A DNA stretch of 43,309 nt from Tritonibacter multivorans (GCF_001458415.1 NZ_CYSD01000028.1:1-43309); one strand, 5' to 3'. Positions 1-8,562 are shown, counted from the stretch's first letter. Notes: generated from the letters alone by a model not told the origin. Translations and numbers: made by a program.

Positions 1-247
1 AAAGTTTCAACGGCAGCTTCCGGGACGAGCTTTTGAACGAAACCCTGTTCTCTTCGCTGGCCGAGGCCCGCGAGAAGATCACCGAATGGAAGGACGACTA
101 CAACCGAAACAGACCTCACTCATCCCTCGGCAATCTCACGCCACAGGAATTTGCAATGAAATCGAGACTGGAAATCAAGGCCGCATGAGGTCAGAAAACA
201 ACTGACGGATTCTCCCAAACGCTGGAGGAAAGTCGGGTCTCAGGTCA
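1..247 (+). mobile_element. Right end of an IS3-family insertion sequence (element truncated by the window edge)
   Basis: The 3' end of an IS3-type transposase gene lies here, followed about 35 bases later by CTGGAGGAAAGTCGGGTC and then TCAGGTCA, ending near 247. This looks like the right terminal inverted repeat of an IS3-family element, whose left end would begin TGACCTGAGACCC. The left part is outside the window, so neither the matching repeat nor a target duplication can be confirmed. The exact outer end is an inference from IS3-family termini. Confidence 0.6.
3..188 (+). CDS. IS3-family transposase OrfB, C-terminal fragment (partial at the window start)
   Basis: Sixty-one residues are visible, beginning SFNGSFRDELLNE and containing RPHSSLGNLTPQEFA before a TGA stop. 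This is the typical C-terminus of the integrase-like DDE domain of IS3-family OrfB transposases, which cut and join IS ends. The last catalytic Glu normally sits just before SFNG, so its codon would be split by the window edge (the first two bases are aa). Whether the full gene is intact cannot be judged. Confidence 0.85.
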   Translation, partial: SFNGSFRDELLNETLFSSLAEAREKITEWKDDYNRNRPHSSLGNLTPQEFAMKSRLEIKAA

Positions 248-848
248 TCGGCCAACCTGGCTTGAACAGCGGCAATGCCCTTTCGTTCGGTCGAGTAGTT
301 TCCCGGCATGGTTCAGGCGTCCAATTTTGGCTGGCGTTTCACGATTATCACCGTTTCGAGGGTGTAGGTGATAGTGCGGCGCAAGAGGTAGAAAGGATAG
401 TGAGAACTGCCCACCTTTGCAGGCGCGATACGTCGGACGTTTTAGACAGCATTTCACAATACAAAATCTGATGTGATATCATCACAGGAGTTTACTTTTT
501 CCATATATAACTAAAACTTACGCTGAAAGACAATTGATTAAAATAGCCTTGGCTGGGATGGCCGCTCTTCGAAAGTTAAGCCTCGCTATTTGCTATCGCA
601 GCGAAAGCCCGCTTCCCGCCCGACCTGTAGGTGCTGCGCGCGCACGCAGCGCGGAATTTCTGCAAGTGCCCGTTTTGGCATGCTGCAGTGCGTCTGCAAA
701 CTCGGCCATTCGAACATCGCGCAGCGAGGTTTGTCGGGGCAATTTACAGGTCGCGGACAGAGTGAGCTTTCGCTGCCCATGCCCCAATGGCGGCTTTGGG
801 GAATTTGCCTACTAAATCAATGCCAAACCGTAAACTGCAAGAAAAGTA
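248..848. other. Non-coding stretch between the IS3 end and the PAAR gene
   Basis: No open frame here resembles a protein family or has a convincing ribosome site. The left part (248-530) is moderately AT-rich and featureless. The right part carries a dispersed repeat copy (633-758, listed separately), which accounts for the overlapping short frames on both strands. Confidence 0.5.
633..758 (+). repeat. Dispersed intergenic repeat, copy A
   Basis: This stretch runs from GCTGCGCGCGCACGCAGCG through CTGCAAACTCGGCCATTCGA to TTTACAGGTCGCGGAC. It matches the reverse complement of 30966-31093 along its length, with shared blocks CTGCAAAC.CGGCCATTCGA, CGCAGCG and TTACAGGTCGCGGAC in the same order and with similar spacing. 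It begins with a small hairpin (CTGCG..CGCAG). No protein is encoded. The similarity is directly visible; any function is unknown. Confidence 0.7.
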
Positions 849-1139
849 TCATCCACCGATAAACACGTCTCCAGACCCGCTTGCGATGGAACCGCCGCAG
901 TCGATGGCGTCGCCGACGCGGCCAGCGGGTTGGCCGTTGATGAACACGCTCCCGGATCCAGCCGAAAGTGCGCGTCCGTGGGGTGGGTGTTTGGGCTTTG
1001 CGTGCGGCGCGAAAGGGTCCCCTTTGCGCAGCGCGGGTTTGCCATTGGCGTAGACATCTCCGCTGCCAGCCGTGGCCGGTGTGGGCGGGAAGCCATCGTG
1101 TCCAGATCCTGTATCGCCTTTGCGGCCTGCTGCGGGCAT
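849..1139 (-). CDS. PAAR-domain protein, type VI secretion spike tip
   Basis: This 96-residue protein is almost entirely a PAAR domain: Gly-rich repeats GDTGSGHDGFP, GSGDVYANGKPALRKGDPF, GSGSVFINGQPAGRVGDAIDCGG and GSGDVFIGG, with His and Cys residues placed as in zinc-binding PAAR tips. PAAR proteins cap the VgrG trimer of a type VI secretion system and can attach effectors. The ATG at 1139 is preceded by a strong GAGGAG ribosome site, supporting independent translation. It lies on the same strand as vgrG, 250 bases after the last gene of the vgrG cargo block. No effector extension is fused to it, so it would be a bare tip. Confidence 0.88.
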   Translation of the reverse strand: MPAAGRKGDTGSGHDGFPPTPATAGSGDVYANGKPALRKGDPFAPHAKPKHPPHGRALSAGSGSVFINGQPAGRVGDAIDCGGSIASGSGDVFIGG

Positions 1140-1388
1140 AATGCCTTCTCCTCAATAAACTTTTATCACTCTGGCGTATCTACTCTGATCCACGCCAATA
1201 ATGCGATTATTCACCTGCAAAGGCTCCCATTGGAAGTCAACATCGGGCCTAATCGGCCTAATCCTTGAGATGTGCCAAGAAACGCGACGCGGATCTGGAT
1301 TGCGGCGACTTATCGTGAAAAGTCTCAAACAGTGGGGAAGGGCCGATGAATTTTTTTGAAGCAGTTTATTTCTCCCTCGATGCCCTAG

Positions 1389-1961
1389 CTATGGATGGGC
1401 ATTGGCTTCGCGTTGGCTGTGGAAAATGAGAAGGTCAAGCGGAAATGGCAAGTTCTGCATCTCGGGCTCGGTGAGGTCAAGTTGCAAACGTCTCCCAGCG
1501 CGAACGACTTTGACTGCGGTCAAAAAGATATCATCGCACGTTTCTGCTAGGATGGCTTTCAAGCTGGTTTGATCCTGTACCATATCGGGATTGAGCAAAC
1601 GCGCAGGTCTTAGAAAACTCTCTACTGGTGTGATATTCACCCCCGAAGTCGCCCAAAGCGCGCGCACCTCGCTTAGTTTTGCACCCTGACACCAGGATAG
1701 CGCCACCGCCCCCATTACCGTACCACCCGCGCCTTGGCACAGCGTCAGCCACGCCTTGGCAGGGCAGTCACTCAGCAGAGATAAAAGCCCTAGGTCGATG
1801 GCGTCTAAAGCATCAAGGTTCTTCTGTTTTGCCTGTGTTTGCAGCATATGGCTCCACTGAAAGGCATTGTCGTGCAACCTTTGCCAGACCTTGGGCAATG
1901 AGGTTTCATGGCCAATGAGCTGCGCACCGGTAAAGGGCGAGAGGAGTGTTGTATCATTCAT
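1389..1961 (-). CDS. Hypothetical protein in the vgrG cargo block (190 aa)
   Basis: I do not recognise this protein. It is 190 residues, apparently cytoplasmic, with no signal peptide or clear membrane segment. A central alpha-helical stretch contains CPAKAWLTLCQGAGGTVMGAVALSWCQGAKLSEVRALWATSGV. The ATG start overlaps the stop of the upstream gene in an ATGA arrangement (1958-1961), so the two are probably translationally coupled. Its place as last gene of a vgrG-led operon suggests a chaperone/adaptor, effector or immunity role, but this rests on position only. Confidence 0.7.
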   Translation of the reverse strand: MNDTTLLSPFTGAQLIGHETSLPKVWQRLHDNAFQWSHMLQTQAKQKNLDALDAIDLGLLSLLSDCPAKAWLTLCQGAGGTVMGAVALSWCQGAKLSEVRALWATSGVNITPVESFLRPARLLNPDMVQDQTSLKAILAETCDDIFLTAVKVVRAGRRLQLDLTEPEMQNLPFPLDLLIFHSQREANAHP

Positions 1962-2788
1962 GGAGTAGTCTCTTTCACACCGAAGTAACGCGATAAAATG
2001 TGAGGTGACACTGGATACCCTAGAATGGGAAGGTCTCTTAGGAATGGATGAATGGCATTGGGCAAAGCGCTGTTGGGCCGGATATCTGGTGTTTTAAAGG
2101 CCTGATATTCCAACCCAAGCTTCGCCTGTGCCAATGCGGAGGTCTCGGCCCAGAGATCATAGCTGCGTTCAACCGTCCATTTTCCGTGCATAGTGCCGAG
2201 GCCCGCACCGACCTGACCGTCGTCAAGATTATAGACGCTCTGATCACGAAAATACATCACGTCGTCGGCAATTACATCCGGACTCATGTCGATCCAGTAT
2301 TTTTGCACGCCGGCCAGCATGATATCAACATTGAACCCATAGATACTGCCCCATGCAGCTTCGATATCATGAAATGAAAAGGGTACTTCAGCGACTATGC
2401 GTGAAACGTTCTTATTCAGATGCTTCAATAGTTCAAGGCCCGTACGAGCGCTATCAACATCCATGGTGTCTTTGATATAATCGGTATGGTTAATATAGGT
2501 TTCGGTCAAATCGACCGGCTTCTGAAGCTCCTGGCGCGGGATTTTCCCTGCTGCACCGCTGCCGCGCATCAGAGCCTTGGTCCGCAGACTTGCGGTCAGG
2601 CCAGCCCCGGTGATTGAGACCACGCCAATGCGTAGGTTTTCCAGCCCCAGGAATAAGAAGGTGTGTTTTCCGATCACCAGGGAAAGACCGGAGGAATAGG
2701 CGACATCCCAAGTTCGCGATTTGGTGTCATACAAACCAAGCCAACTGGATACCTGCGCGGGATCCTTCCCGTGTGGAAATCTACTCAC
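1958..2788 (-). CDS. Hypothetical protein, candidate T6SS cargo (276 aa)
   Basis: No family is recognised. The 276-residue product has a mildly hydrophobic N-terminal region (about residues 25-65, with SLVIGKHTFLFLGLENL and GVVSITGAGLTASL), then a polar C-terminal part rich in Asp, Tyr and Trp (for example MHGKWTVERSYDLWAE). The frame starts with GTG at 2788 and overlaps the preceding gene by 8 bases and the next by 4, so the block is tightly coupled. GC is lower than in the 5' half of vgrG. A T6SS effector is the simplest positional guess, but no catalytic motif is visible. Confidence 0.7.
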   Translation of the reverse strand: MSRFPHGKDPAQVSSWLGLYDTKSRTWDVAYSSGLSLVIGKHTFLFLGLENLRIGVVSITGAGLTASLRTKALMRGSGAAGKIPRQELQKPVDLTETYINHTDYIKDTMDVDSARTGLELLKHLNKNVSRIVAEVPFSFHDIEAAWGSIYGFNVDIMLAGVQKYWIDMSPDVIADDVMYFRDQSVYNLDDGQVGAGLGTMHGKWTVERSYDLWAETSALAQAKLGLEYQAFKTPDIRPNSALPNAIHPFLRDLPILGYPVSPHILSRYFGVKETTP

Positions 2789-3281
2789 CTGACAAACCCA
2801 CTCCCAAAGTGCAATAGAAGTTTCCGTTGACGCGCACCGCGAAAGTCATGCAACTGTCTGCGCCAAGCGCTCGCATGCAGGACCGTGGGGCTTTCACGGA
2901 AATTTCTTCCCGGCTGCATCGGTCTGTCTTGCAGTCAAAAACATGAAGCTGTCCACTGACCAAATCCGCTGAAACAATCGGTGCCCTATCGGCTAGAAAA
3001 TCCAATTTTTTAAAGGCATCGTGCAGCTTTGAATGGGTTTGTGCCGTTCCATAATATGTGTACCCCATGCCCAAGGCGTAAACGCTGCGCTCCTCTCGAG
3101 AGGCCTCTTCATAGTTCAAAATGCCTTCATAACCGTCGAAGTTACATTGCAGCTCTTTAGCGGTATACCGATCTTCGCCTGAGCGTTTTGAAACAATGCT
3201 TGATGCCTTGTGCGATACCATCGCCCAGCCTGAGATGCCTATCAGGCTTGCCAATATTAAACTCAATAAAATCCGGCGCAT
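2781..3281 (-). CDS. Exported or membrane-anchored hypothetical protein with six cysteines (166 aa)
   Basis: Residues 1-24 (MRRILLSLILASLIGISGWAM) form a signal peptide or N-terminal anchor. The rest is a soluble domain with six Cys residues (in LQCNF, FDCKTDRC, RSCMRALGADSCM and FYCTL), an even number compatible with periplasmic disulfides. The ATG overlaps the vgrG stop by one base (TGATG), implying coupled translation. A periplasmic product directly after vgrG is a common position for an immunity protein against a periplasm-acting effector, but no family is recognised and an effector or structural role is equally open. Confidence 0.72.
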   Translation of the reverse strand: MRRILLSLILASLIGISGWAMVSHKASSIVSKRSGEDRYTAKELQCNFDGYEGILNYEEASREERSVYALGMGYTYYGTAQTHSKLHDAFKKLDFLADRAPIVSADLVSGQLHVFDCKTDRCSREEISVKAPRSCMRALGADSCMTFAVRVNGNFYCTLGVGLSGE

Positions 3282-5449
3282 CAGTTAATATCCACCCGTT
3301 TGCCTTGAATGGTAAAGGCACCGTCAGAACGTTGTGACATTTCGGTTGTGTCCAAAGACATTTTTCCTTCTGAGTTGATTTCGAGCTCGCCTGTAAAATC
3401 CATGTGCAGATTGCGACCGGCAATGCGCACATCGCCATTGCCATTCATCACAATTGAGGCCTTGCCGCAGTTGATAGTAATCTCTTGACCTGCTTGAAGC
3501 GTCGCATCTGAGCCGCCATTTAGTGCCACTGACTGCCCTCCGCTAATATGTACCAACCGGCCTGCGGAAATATTCTGTGCGGCACCCGCATGGGAGCTAT
3601 TGGTTACTCCAACAGTAAGATTACGCATACCTAGACTCGTTTCGAAAATACCGTTCTCTGCAAGAATCGTATAAATTCCGCTGCCGACCGCGTTTATTGA
3701 GGGAAGGTCGAGCCGAGTGGCTGCCTCGGAAATTCCTTCCGGAGCTGTGTTCATGAAGTTGGTAACCACAGAGTCGTATTCCAGACTACCAACTTGGATC
3801 GACATATTGCCGCCGACAACTTCATCGTGACTGTGACGCACCTGAATGGCTTTGTTGTAGCCAACCGATTGTACCCAATTGTTGTCTATTCGTTCGGTAT
3901 GGTTGTTTTTTATCTTCTCGTTTCGATCTCTCTCTGCATGAACGAAAATTTCCTCCCGCCCCTTCTCATCCTCAAACCGCAGCTCATTAAACCCACGACC
4001 TTGGTGGGTTTCCGATTTGAACGTTGACCGCGTCTTATGCTCCGGCAGCTCATACGGCGGGGTGTTGTGGCCGTTGTAGACACAGCCCGTCACGATCGGT
4101 TTGTCAGGGTCGCCGCGCAGGTGCTCTACGATGACTTCCATGCCAATGCGCGGGATGACCATGCCGCCCCAGCCTTTGCTGGCCCAGTTCTGGCTGACCC
4201 GCACCCGCATGGAATGCGCGCCGTCGAGGTCCCAGTGGTAGCGCACCAGAATGCGGCCATGTTCGTCGCAGTCGATCTCGCCGTCGCCCACAACCACCGC
4301 CGTCTCGGGGCCCTGCACCCGCGGGGCGGGTGTGCGCCGTTCCGGTCGGTAAGGCGCGCTGTCGGGCATCAGGACATAAGCGCCCTCATAGGGGGTCTCA
4401 TCACCGCCTGCGTCGCCTGAGCCATAGCCCTGCGCGCGAAATTGATGTTCGGCCCGCAGGCAGACAAAGCCTTGCCCCGTGGCGCCCGACACCGGATCAC
4501 CCGCAAGGGTCACCCGCCAGCCCGCGCCCAGCGAGACCACATCGCCGACCGCCTCGTGACGCGGGGCCTGGCCGCGTTCTTCTTCCAGCCGTCGGGTCAC
4601 CACATGGCGGCCCTCGTCCTGGGTCAGATAGTCGCCGGGCCAGTCGTAGCTTTCCACATCGCCCTGCGGATGCGCGGCCTCGCCCATCTGGTCAACCTCT
4701 TGGGTCGCATGGGGAATTTTGAAATTATACTCGGTCAGCCGCACCGCGCCGGTGGTGATCCGGGCGGCGGTTGACCATTTGCGGAAATGTTCGTCCTCGT
4801 GGCGGTGAAACCCCTCGACCCCATAAAGGGGGCGCGTGCCGCCGGGCACTTCGGGCAGCTGAAACGTCGCATCGCTCAGCACCAGCGTGTGCGAGCCAGG
4901 GGCGTGTTTCCACGACCAGCTGATGCCATGGCGCTCCAGCTGGCGGCGGATGAAATCGGCGTCGCTTTCGCCATATTGGACGGTGTATTCCAGCACCGGA
5001 TAGGCGCCAGAGGTCACGATCTCCAGATGCGGATTGCCCATGGCGCCATAGGTGCTGAGCACCTCTTCGACGATTTCGATCACCGATTTATTGTGAAATA
5101 TCCGCATATTACGCCGCAGCGAGGCGACATGCAGCCAGGGCCGCAGCACCAGATCATAGCGAAACCCGTTCTCAAACGCGCCCCGGCTTTGGGCCTCGCA
5201 GACAATCCCATCAAAGGCACGAAGGCCCTGGGCGTGGTCGATTTCCACGGTGGCATGGGTGCCCAGAAGCGCGCTGAGATCCAGCTGATCGTTGAAAGAA
5301 AGCGCCTCAACGCGCCATTCAAACGGCCCCGAGATCTCCTCGCTGCCATCCATGCGCAACAGCACCAACTGGTCCCCGCCAAGCGCCGTCACCAGCCGAC
5401 CTTGACGGTCCTGCTGCGAAAAATGCCTATTCAAAATAAAATCCAACAA
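3281..5449 (-). CDS. vgrG: Type VI secretion system spike protein VgrG
   Basis: VgrG forms the trimeric needle spike of the T6SS and carries effectors. The 722 residues show the gp27-like N-terminal domain (RLVTALGGDQLVLLRMDGSE; YGESDADFIRRQLERHGISW), the gp5-type OB fold (GRILVRYHWD, VRVSQNWASKGWGGMVIPRIGMEVIVEHLRGDPDKPIVTGCVYN) and the Gly-rich beta-helical C-terminal repeats after about residue 470 (FNELRFEDEKGREEIFVHAERD onward). No ATG precedes the conserved start; the annotated start is TTG at 5449, without an obvious ribosome site, and an in-frame stop lies near 5513-5515. GC content falls visibly downstream of about 4050 (residue 465-470), so the 3' third and the cargo genes look like a swapped cassette. 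Confidence 0.93.
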   Translation of the reverse strand: MLDFILNRHFSQQDRQGRLVTALGGDQLVLLRMDGSEEISGPFEWRVEALSFNDQLDLSALLGTHATVEIDHAQGLRAFDGIVCEAQSRGAFENGFRYDLVLRPWLHVASLRRNMRIFHNKSVIEIVEEVLSTYGAMGNPHLEIVTSGAYPVLEYTVQYGESDADFIRRQLERHGISWSWKHAPGSHTLVLSDATFQLPEVPGGTRPLYGVEGFHRHEDEHFRKWSTAARITTGAVRLTEYNFKIPHATQEVDQMGEAAHPQGDVESYDWPGDYLTQDEGRHVVTRRLEEERGQAPRHEAVGDVVSLGAGWRVTLAGDPVSGATGQGFVCLRAEHQFRAQGYGSGDAGGDETPYEGAYVLMPDSAPYRPERRTPAPRVQGPETAVVVGDGEIDCDEHGRILVRYHWDLDGAHSMRVRVSQNWASKGWGGMVIPRIGMEVIVEHLRGDPDKPIVTGCVYNGHNTPPYELPEHKTRSTFKSETHQGRGFNELRFEDEKGREEIFVHAERDRNEKIKNNHTERIDNNWVQSVGYNKAIQVRHSHDEVVGGNMSIQVGSLEYDSVVTNFMNTAPEGISEAATRLDLPSINAVGSGIYTILAENGIFETSLGMRNLTVGVTNSSHAGAAQNISAGRLVHISGGQSVALNGGSDATLQAGQEITINCGKASIVMNGNGDVRIAGRNLHMDFTGELEINSEGKMSLDTTEMSQRSDGAFTIQGKRVDIN

Positions 5450-5735
5450 ACAGTTAATGCAAAAGAGGTAGCAAGGCGCAGCCTCGCACGCAAGACGTGT
5501 GTTTAGGGGGCGTCAAAGCGGACCCCAGAACACGACGCAGCATTCGGTAAAAGGGGCTCAAAGCAGACCATCGCTGCAAGTTGTTTCAATGACAGCAACG
5601 CGGACAAGGACGAAACCGCTCTCGCGGTATTGGCGCTTGGGGCAATGACAGTGCATTAGTTCAGCAGTAGATTTGGTGGATTGGCGCACCTGCCTGACGA
5701 TTGGGGCCTTCTCAATCTGATGACAGGAGGTTCCG

Positions 5736-6608
5736 ATGACGGACCGGTATGTGCCTGCGCTGCGCCAGCGCTTTCTCGAAGACATGCGGATCAAGGGGCT
5801 GCAGCCGAAGACGCAGACGATGTATCTGCGAGCGATGCGGGAGTTCACGCGGTTTCTGGGGCACTCGCCGGATTCTGCGACGCCGGAGGAGTTGCGGGCG
5901 TTTCAACTCGACATGAAGGAGCGGTGTGTTGGGGCGTCCACGTTCAACAACCGTCTAACGGTGCTGAGCTTCTTCTTTGCGACGACATGCCCACGTCCGG
6001 AGATGAAGCGGCATATGCGGTATCAACGGGCGGCAAAGAAGATTCCCGTGGTGCTGAGCGCCGAGGAGGTCGCGCGCATTCTTGAAGCGGCACCCGGGCC
6101 GGGTCTGCGGTACCGAGCTGCCTTCAGCGCAGCCTACGGCGGCGGACTGCGCGCCAGCGAGGTCACGCATCTCAAGGTCGGCGACATCGACAGTGACCGG
6201 ATGCTGATCCGGGTCGACCAGGGCAAAGGCCGCAAGGATCGGCATGTGATGTTGTCGCCAAGCCTGTTGGAGCTTTTGCGTGACTACTGGCGCGAAGCCC
6301 GGCCTGCAGGCTGGCTCTTTCCCGGCCGCAACCGGGTTGATCCGATCTCGACGCGGCAGTTCAACAGGGCCTTTGGCGTCGCCTGCGACTTCGCTGAGAT
6401 CAAGAAGAAGGTATCTCCGCACACATTGCGGCACAGCTTTGCCACCCATCTGCTCGAAGGTGGAACCGACATCCGGATCATCCAGGTCCTGCTCGGACAC
6501 GCCAAGCTGGAGACGACGACGATCTACACCAAGGTGGCGACCAAGACGATCCAGGATGTCACCAGCCCGCTTGATCTGCTGGTGATACGGGAGGCTGGTT
6601 CCGGCTGA
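5736..6608 (+). CDS. Tyrosine recombinase (phage-type integrase) paired with an IS91 transposase
   Basis: This 290-residue integrase has an N-terminal SAM-like core-binding domain (about residues 1-95) and a C-terminal catalytic domain. The catalytic set is visible: Arg in LRASEVTHLKVGDID, Lys in GKGRKDR, HTLRHSFATHLLEGG (His and Arg), LLGHAKLETTTIYTKV (His and Tyr nucleophile). It ends 10 bases before the IS91 transposase and has a good ribosome site (ACAGGAGG). Some IS91-family elements carry such an upstream tyrosine recombinase, so it probably belongs to the element rather than to a prophage. Its specific role in transposition is not established from sequence. Confidence 0.92.
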   Translation: MTDRYVPALRQRFLEDMRIKGLQPKTQTMYLRAMREFTRFLGHSPDSATPEELRAFQLDMKERCVGASTFNNRLTVLSFFFATTCPRPEMKRHMRYQRAAKKIPVVLSAEEVARILEAAPGPGLRYRAAFSAAYGGGLRASEVTHLKVGDIDSDRMLIRVDQGKGRKDRHVMLSPSLLELLRDYWREARPAGWLFPGRNRVDPISTRQFNRAFGVACDFAEIKKKVSPHTLRHSFATHLLEGGTDIRIIQVLLGHAKLETTTIYTKVATKTIQDVTSPLDLLVIREAGSG

Positions 6609-6618
6609 CCCCGGTCCA

Positions 6619-7821
6619 ATGTCCCGCCCCAGATTGGAGGTCGCGGATATCTTCCGCGCCCATGGTCCTGCCTATCGCCGCGCGCATTCCCGGCATCTGA
6701 ACCTGCCGCAGCTGAAGGTTATGTCCGCGATCGAGACCTGCCGCACCGCCGCTCTCGGTGGCCATGTCTCTGCCTGCACCAAGTGCGGCCATCAGCACAT
6801 CGCCTACAACTCGTGCCGGAACCGGCATTGCCCGAAGTGCCAAGGCAGCGCGGCACAGGGCTGGATGCAAGCGCGCATGGAGGACTTGCTGCCGGTCGAA
6901 TACTTCCATGTGGTGTTCACGCTCCCGGCCGAGATCGCGCAGATCGCGTATCAGAACAAGGCGGCGGTCTACGGTCTCTTGTTCACGGCATCGGCCCAGA
7001 CGCTTTTGGCCATTGCGGCCGACCCAAAGCATCTGGGCGCGCGCATCGGCATGACCAGCGTGCTCCATACCTGGGGCTCGGCGATGACGCATCACCCCCA
7101 TGTGCACGTGATCGTGCCGGGTGGCGGGATGTCACCAGATGGCACGCGATGGATCGGCTGTCGTCCGGGGTTCTTCCTGCCGGTGAAGGTCCTGTCTCGG
7201 TTGTTCCGGCGTCTGTTCCTCGAAGGGTTGGCCAGGTTGCACCAAGCGGGGAAGCTGCGCTTCTTCGGCGACCTGTCGGAGTTGGCCGACCGGGATACTT
7301 TCCGGGCCCTTCTCGCGCCGCTGCGCAAATCCGACTGGGTCGTTTATGCCAAGCCACCCTTCGGCGGCCCCAAAGCCGTACTGGCCTATCTCAGCCGGTA
7401 CACCCACCGCGTCGCGATCTCCAATCATCGCCTAGTCAGCGCGGATGCCAACACTGTGGCCTTCCGGTGGAAGGACTATCGCATCAAGAAGGGCGATCGC
7501 ATGAAGGTCATGCGCCTGCCAACGGCGGAGTTCATCCGCCGCTTCCTGATCCACGTCCTGCCGTCGGGCTTCCACCGCATCCGCCATGCGGGCTTCCTCG
7601 CCAACGGCATCCGTCGTGACAGGATCGCAATGATCAGGCGCTTGCTGGACTGTGAGCCAGAGCCGGATCAAATGGCCGACGAAGCTCCGCTCACCGGCGC
7701 TGACGAAGACAACCAGCTTCAGCCTTGCCCTAAATGCGGCGGCGCCATGGTGGTCATCGAGACCTTCACCCGCGGTCAAACCCCGCGATCCCGCGCGCCA
7801 CCCTGGGAGGATGCCGCATGA
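6619..7821 (+). CDS. IS91-family rolling-circle transposase
   Basis: The 400-residue product has an N-terminal zinc-finger domain (CTKCGHQHIAYNSCRNRHCPKCQ, roughly residues 53-75), the HUH metal-binding motif in HHPHVHVIVPGGG (about residue 160) and the tyrosine motif YLSRYTHRVAISNHRL (about 260), which together define IS91/ISCR-type HUH transposases that move by single-strand rolling circle. A C-terminal CPKCGG knuckle (about residue 375) is also seen. Length is typical of the family and no frameshift is visible, so the gene looks intact. Confidence 0.95.
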   Translation: MSRPRLEVADIFRAHGPAYRRAHSRHLNLPQLKVMSAIETCRTAALGGHVSACTKCGHQHIAYNSCRNRHCPKCQGSAAQGWMQARMEDLLPVEYFHVVFTLPAEIAQIAYQNKAAVYGLLFTASAQTLLAIAADPKHLGARIGMTSVLHTWGSAMTHHPHVHVIVPGGGMSPDGTRWIGCRPGFFLPVKVLSRLFRRLFLEGLARLHQAGKLRFFGDLSELADRDTFRALLAPLRKSDWVVYAKPPFGGPKAVLAYLSRYTHRVAISNHRLVSADANTVAFRWKDYRIKKGDRMKVMRLPTAEFIRRFLIHVLPSGFHRIRHAGFLANGIRRDRIAMIRRLLDCEPEPDQMADEAPLTGADEDNQLQPCPKCGGAMVVIETFTRGQTPRSRAPPWEDAA

Positions 7822-8370
7822 TCCAGCCTTCACACCTGGTTCCACCATCAGCAGGCGCCGGGCCAGTCGTTGCGGCCACTCCACCGAAACCCACGTTGCA
7901 ACAGGCCAATGGCAACAGCAAAACGACGATCCCGCGGCATAGGCCCAGAAAGATCAGCTGGACGGCACGGATCGACGTCGTCAGCCTCAAGCGTCATGGC
8001 ATCCGCAAACAAAGCCTCGAGCCACAATCCCCATAGCACCGAAAGCCGCCCGCGCTTTCCTCCTTGTCACATTTATCGCCGCTGCAGCTCACGCTGACTG
8101 CAGCCACAAACCTTAGACAAACCCGACCTTTGGTTTCCACACTTCGCTGACGCAGCATCTTTTTGCGGACGTGGCACGCAGACCGCTGCCCTGCAGCGCA
8201 TGTCACCGAACCGGACGTCCACCGGTGCCAAAATGACCCGAACCGACACCGCACTTTCGCCGCAGCTAGATCAAACAAGGATCATGCGGACAAAGTTGCC
8301 TTTGCATTCAAAATGGCGAAGGGGCGCTGTTACTTTGAGGGAGACATTTAAACTCACCCTATCGGCTTTA
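7822..8370. other. Gene-poor stretch downstream of the IS91 transposase
   Basis: Several short frames exist on both strands but none has family features or a ribosome site. The left part probably includes the 3' end of the IS91-type element. Around 8125-8270 the pattern GACCTTTGGTTTCC, ACTTCGCTGACGCAGCA, CTGCAGCGCATG and TTTCGCCGCAGC resembles degraded copies of dispersed intergenic sequence, with alternating Pu/Py runs around GCAGC. I see no promoter or gene that can be supported. Confidence 0.4.
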
Positions 8371-8562
8371 TTACTTCTCAGGCGGTGTCCGGGCGATTTT
8401 CGCCATTCGACGTGTCAGCTCCTTGTCAATAATGTTCGCTTCATAGGGCTTCATTTTCTTCCATCTTGCGCATTCCTCACGTGTGCGACCGCAGCCAAGA
8501 CACCAGCCACTGGGCCCAGTAAATTCGCAAACATCGATGCAGGGACTTTTACGCTTTTTCAT
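8371..8562 (-). CDS. DUF1289 family protein, small cysteine-rich
   Basis: The 63-residue product begins KKRKSPCIDVCEFTG and contains GWCLGCGRTREECARWKKM, the signature of DUF1289 proteins, with four conserved cysteines in CxxxC and CxxC pairs that could bind zinc or an Fe-S cluster. Function in the family is unknown. It is a complete small gene at the left edge of the copper module, divergent from it. Lower GC than typical backbone genes suggests it travels with the module. Confidence 0.85.
   Translation of the reverse strand: MKKRKSPCIDVCEFTGPSGWCLGCGRTREECARWKKMKPYEANIIDKELTRRMAKIARTPPEK

Larger units (their letters stand above)
5736..7821 (+). mobile_element. IS91-type element: integrase plus HUH transposase (termini not located)
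   Basis: The two recombinase genes form a unit with a 10-base gap. IS91-type elements lack long terminal inverted repeats and insert next to a short tetranucleotide, so the ends cannot be fixed by eye. The flanks 5450-5735 and 7822-8370 have no recognisable genes and probably contain the terIS and oriIS ends. The coordinates given cover only the two genes. Confidence 0.7.

Noticed and set aside
812..1155. Overlapping frames in the PAAR region on both strands
   Set aside because: Only the frame at 849-1139 carries PAAR repeats and a ribosome site; the others are shadows of the same GC-rich sequence.
4037..5506. Long plus-strand frames opposite vgrG
   Set aside because: They are antisense to a well-supported gene, have low-complexity composition and no family features.
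5450..5735. Possible further T6SS gene between vgrG and the integrase
   Set aside because: No frame with conserved residues or a ribosome site is present; the stretch holds repeat-like sequence and probably an IS end.
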